DNA from: Hortaea werneckii
Taxonomy: Eukaryota > Ascomycota > Dothideomycetes > Mycosphaerellales > Teratosphaeriaceae
Length of the DNA: 64,000 nt
Assembly: GCA_037044905.1 (NCBI GenBank)
Contig: JBAOKB010000144.1
Span: forward strand, 1,426,001-1,490,000
Direction of reading: 5' to 3'
The position numbers and the translations under genes were made by a program. The notes below the pieces were generated by a model, which made no database searches, was not told where the DNA came from, and was given only the letters and a program-made list of their open reading frames with translations. Positions 59,946-64,000 of the stretch are shown here, one piece after another; the stretch's first letter is position 1; each line of letters begins with the position of its first letter.

Positions 59946-62376
59946 ATGAGTGCAAGCCAGCACCACGACGCTCGTTCAACCCAAAGCAAAAAGTCTCCTA
60001 TCGCTCAACCGCCCTTTAACCCCGGGCATTCCGGCCCTACGACCTTTTTCCTTCGTAGTGAGAAGGACCTAGACCGTAGCGCTCAGAGGGGACGTAGAGC
60101 TTCAAGAAGCACCCCAAGCATGGCGGAAGATCCGTTCCAATCATCTGCTACAGAAGAGCATGGATGGCAGCAACTTCGGAGTAGAGAGTCTCGCGGATAC
60201 GATCAGCTCAGCCTTCGGCTCTGAAAGCAGTCTCTCAAGATCGAACAGCAATAGCAGTCATGCCGGCAATACAGGGAATCCACAGGACAGCCCGGCGACG
60301 AATCGTAAGCGGAAAGCAGGCAATCCCGTCCACCCGAAGATTCATGCTGCCGGTCAGCGTATCATCTCCAGTGAACATCCATCTACCCAAGCTTCTTCCG
60401 CTGCCTCGCCCGTGTCTCTGCGATCTTCCGAGAGTCCTTTCGGAAGGCGTCTTAGGCGGGGCTCAGCGGCATCTTCCATCAACTTGAACAGTCAGCCGCT
60501 GACGCCGTTGAAGATGAGTCCGCAACCCGACTCCGGAATACCAGGCACGCCGCGGTCTGGATCTCCAAAGTCGTTCCGGCTGAGCGATGAAGAAGGCAGC
60601 ATTGCTGATGATACAGGTAGCCAGGCGATACAATCTTCTTGCGGTGACGACGAAGAGGGATCGGTGACGGATCCTAGTCGCAGCGGTGAGATGCCGCAAC
60701 TGGTCATGCCGAGCATAGCCATGCCTGCACGAAAGCCCTTCACAGACAGAGGAAAACAAATGGGAAGATTAAAAGTCATGGTCGTCGGCCACAACGGAGC
60801 GGGCAAGACGAGCTTGATACAGAGTATAATACAATCGTGCGATGATATCGTCCACGCCGACCAGCCAATCAATATCACGCCGGAGGATCGCGCGCCGGTT
60901 CACGAGATCGCAGCATCGACGAAGCCCTGTCCGCGGTGGTGGAGAGATATGGAGAGTAGCAGAATGTCAAACAGGAGGCGAAGCGTCGGCGAAGGCCTTC
61001 TCCAGCGCAATATTTGCTTCTTGGACACACCCGACCTCTCCGATGATGTCGAAGCACAGCAGGTACTGAGATGTTTTGACCAGACAATGATGAGGACGCT
61101 GCACCTGGAGAAATTGACGGACAGTGAACTTACGGGCTTACTCAGTGGAGAGGGAGCCAGCACGCTTGTAGATGCTGTGCTTTGGATCTTTGATCCAGTG
61201 GCCATCAGGGACGCAGAGGCATTGCAACTTCTGTCATCTGAACTGCAGCGCTACCTCTTTGAATCTATGAGTCGGCACACGAATGTCATTCCTGTGATTG
61301 CACATGCGGATACCTTGTCAGCCGAGGAAGCAGCTGCTGCGAAAGAGAAGGTCGCAGCTTACATACGGTCTCTGGATGTTGAACCATTCTTGCTTTCAAA
61401 GATGGAAAGCCTGTCCGAAAGTGAGGAGACCGCTGGACGCGAAGTACAGGAACCGCTACTCGTTTCCTCGGCACGTACGGATGACACCGAAGAGGTGGAT
61501 GCGAGTGTCCTGATGGATCCCCAATATGTCCAGCCTCTTGTTCCGAGCGAGCTTGGTTATTTGGTTGAGCAACTTCTAGAGCCCAGCAACATGGCGCGCA
61601 TGAAACATTTGGCTGCGACTAAATTTTTATCATGGCGGCATGAACACCTCAGTGGCTCCAAACAAGCCCAAAGATACACTGTGCCCCACTCGCCCGAATT
61701 CGGACACACGTTATCGTCCGTACCAAGCAGCAACAGCATGCTTGAAGACCCAAGCAAGGTGCAGGTACCACACAGCAATTCCAGCTTCTACCGCTCCACC
61801 TCGCCGTCTCCATCCGACACCTCCCTTCCCTTTGCAGGTCAAGATGTCCGAACATCAGCCTACGCCCTCGCCAAGCACGACGATCAAACCCAGGGCCAGC
61901 AACCCTTCCGCGAAATCCGTCTTGCCAAATGGGCGCAGGACCTCCAACGCAGTCTGAATAATGAGCGAAAACGCTACACCAGCATGTGGAACAACCCGCC
62001 TGCCGAATGGTCCTCGAATATGTCATCCCCCGGCTCTGACAATGAGAAGGCGCTCACGACGACCGCGTACGGCTCCCAAAGACCTCCCCGCGGCCGACTC
62101 GGTGGCGATATAGCTATCATCGACCCACGCGATCCGCTCGGCATCCTTTCGCTCGGCCAGACGCTGAGACGGAACAGTCTATTTGTCCTTTGCGTCGCAG
62201 GCGGTACAGGCCTAGTGGGAGCTGTGGCGTGGTGGATCGTTAGGCACTGGGGTGAGGTACAGGAATGGTTCGGATTGAGACACCCGGTCGTAGTGACTGG
62301 TACTGCTGTCCCGGCCCCTGAGAGGGGTCTGTGGGATTGGGTTCTAGATGCTACGAGGGATGCGAGGGGCTTTTAA
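59946..62376 (+). CDS. septin-like P-loop protein with C-terminal membrane segment
   Basis: Related to the septin GTPase fold. A disordered Ser/Pro-rich N-terminal third precedes VMVVGHNGAGKTSLIQ, a P-loop (GxxxxGKT). Then DTPDLS sits where septins have the DTPG G3 motif, and NVIPVIAHADTL sits where they have AKAD (G4). So nucleotide contacts are altered although the surrounding fold matches. After a Ser-rich stretch comes a hydrophobic helix (SLFVLCVAGGTGLVGAVAWWIV), then a short tail. The ATG at 60160 gives an intact reading; the frame from 59946 (with TTFFLRSEKDLDRS) joins it if one extra base near 60155-60162 is allowed. About 810 residues by the longer reading. Role unknown; membrane-tethered scaffold is an inference. 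Confidence 0.72.
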
Positions 62377-63816
62377 CGCTGTGAAATGAATTAAGGAATT
62401 TGGAAGGGAAGGAAGGATTCGGGTCGGTTTGGAAGGGATGGAGTTTTTCTATGGGATTTGGGAAGTATGATATCCATGAGTGTTTCCGGGGTTCTGTTAT
62501 GTTCGCTCTCTTCTGTAGCCTATAGCAATGGGAACTATCCTGCAGCGATGAATCTTGCTCGTCCTGTCTTGCCGACTCTATCTGCATGAAAAGTGATTTC
62601 TCAAGTTCATCAGTATTCTCCTGGAGATATTACAGATCACTTGAGTGACGCATCGAAAACATGCAGTGCACGCGGAGCAGGACTATTCTTCAGACCGTTC
62701 ACTGTCGCACTCACAGCCCACATTGAGTAGACAATGTCCGCAATGCGACTCATCGGAGATTTTCTGATCAGTGTGACGTGTTGCAGCGTTGAACAGCTAC
62801 ATACAGGTTTCCCGATGCGGGACAGGCGATCGAGCATCTTGTGTACGAAGAAAAGAGAGCTACATCTTGTGCGGCAAGCTGCTAGACGATCGATGACCAT
62901 GCACCACGCGTGACGAGCTTGCAATGACTGGATAATGAAGCTCGCAGAGCTTCTTATCTGGTCGACCATGCATACTATTGCACCCCCTCTCCTCTCACAT
63001 CGCCAACGTGCAGTCTCATCGGCGATTTTCCTTGAAGAATCTTCACACTGGTAGGACATCTGCAGTGACACCTCTACGTGCTGAGGGAGGGGAGGGGTTG
63101 GGGAGTTTAACGACCTGAAACGTGGGATTTCCCAGTGTTCGGAGTCCACCGCATGCATGCTCTCTCGGCCATGTGCGTACCAGAGATCTGGTCATGTCGG
63201 ACTGCTCTCTGGACATGGGCCTTGCCATGGGTAGCGTGATTTCCGAGATGTCGATGCGGTCCAGGCGGTCAAGGGTGAGAGAAAGAGTAGAGCTATCGTA
63301 TATACTATGTATGTCGCGGAGCTGCGCCCGGTCTTAATATTCAAGGGTGACATGGGCCATACACTTGTTCCCAAGTTGGCTTTCTCGGGCCTGCTTGCAA
63401 ATGCCTCTCGGCCGGTGGTTGCGCTGTTATACACATTCCTCAGTAACCGGCTGCACAGCGCCTGTACACTGTAAGGATGGGTAGAGTACAGAAGGTGAGG
63501 ACCATGTGGAAAGTGGTGGCGTGCATGGTCTGCACTGCGCTCACACGTGGCAAGGGGAGTGGAGAAGGGAATGGGGGCTGGAATCTCATTCGCCCGATAT
63601 CTGGCTGCACGCAGCTCGCAAGGGATTCTGATCCTGGCAAGCACGCGGGTTAGATTTGGTTACATGGGCCATGGACGCGCCTTGGCTCGATCTAAAGGTG
63701 CGCACGGCTGTAGGCGAGGCGCATTTTTTCAAACATGTATCGTTCTGTTATGCTCATCTCAGGGTCCCTCGCCTTTGTCCATGATGACGGTTGATGACTT
63801 GTCTTAGACACCTGCG

Positions 63817-63881
<65 letters not shown>

Positions 63882-64000
63882 CTACTATTAGACTTGCCGT
63901 GACCACCTAGATCAGCCTTCTCCGTCACTTCCTCGCTTTTTGACTTCGTCTTCTGCTGCCGGCTGTTCGGCTACCAACTCGTCTTTCTTCTGCATTTCAC
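62377..64000. other. intergenic, no gene identified
   Basis: Right end of the window. Contains the hexanucleotide repeat at 63817. Open frames on both strands show no motif; one - strand frame encodes only VC repeats from the hexanucleotide. Confidence 0.55.
63817..63881. repeat. (CGCAGA)10.8 minisatellite
   Basis: Ten exact CGCAGA units plus a partial unit. Perfect copies suggest recent expansion and a length-variable locus. Confidence 0.95.

Noticed and set aside
63692..63928. Minus-strand frame with VCVCVC repeats
   Set aside because: Translation of the CGCAGA array, not a cysteine-rich protein.

Overview
The window looks like nuclear DNA of a filamentous ascomycete, most likely a Dothideomycete (inferred from protein style, not measured). 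The main signs are short GT-AG introns of about 50-66 bp, dense genes on both strands, and a mix of eukaryotic housekeeping genes (uS5/RPS2, eIF3a, primase large subunit, SAM37, a G-gamma subunit) with fungal families (GT90, histidine acid phosphatase phytase, Ppz phosphatase, NUC-1-type bHLH factor, secreted aspartic protease). I saw no transposon, CRISPR array, tRNA or rRNA.

Layout, left to right: GT90 glycosyltransferase (+, 0.7-1.9 kb); a gene-poor stretch with one possible small CxxC protein (4.5-5.0 kb); TPR-MYND-SET protein (+); TPR protein (-); 6-phosphogluconolactonase (+); alpha/beta hydrolase (+); beta-lactamase-fold esterase (-); phytase (-); a short 2EXR/F-box-like protein (+); NmrA-like reductase (+); uS5 (-); Ppz-type phosphatase (-); aldehyde dehydrogenase (-); WD40 protein (+); SAM37/metaxin (-); mitochondrial aspartate/glutamate carrier (+); isoleucyl-tRNA synthetase (+); acetoacetyl-CoA synthetase (-); DNA primase large subunit (+); six-hairpin glycosidase (-); aspartic protease (+); NUC-1-like bHLH factor (-); G-protein gamma subunit (-); eIF3a (+); septin-like membrane-anchored P-loop protein (+).

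The most important technical point is that about thirty single-base frame changes interrupt some 17 of the 25 genes, mostly at short mononucleotide runs. They include single-copy essential genes (PRI2, eIF3a), while eight genes (phytase, esterase, uS5, 6PGL, SAM37, glycosidase, G-gamma, NmrA-like) read cleanly through all splice sites. I read this as residual assembly indel error rather than mass gene death, so coordinates span the whole gene across these breaks.

Biologically the most interesting points are: (1) a phytase whose upstream region holds three CACGTG boxes, with the homologue of the factor that binds such boxes (NUC-1/Pho4 type) in the same window; (2) a septin-like protein with an intact P-loop but altered G3 and G4 motifs and a C-terminal membrane segment; (3) a TPR-MYND-SET fusion; (4) a G-gamma gene split into three short exons; (5) a possible uncharacterised CxxC/CxxC protein. 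The other genes are not an evident pathway cluster; several serve mitochondria (carrier, SAM37, IleRS, possibly the dehydrogenase).
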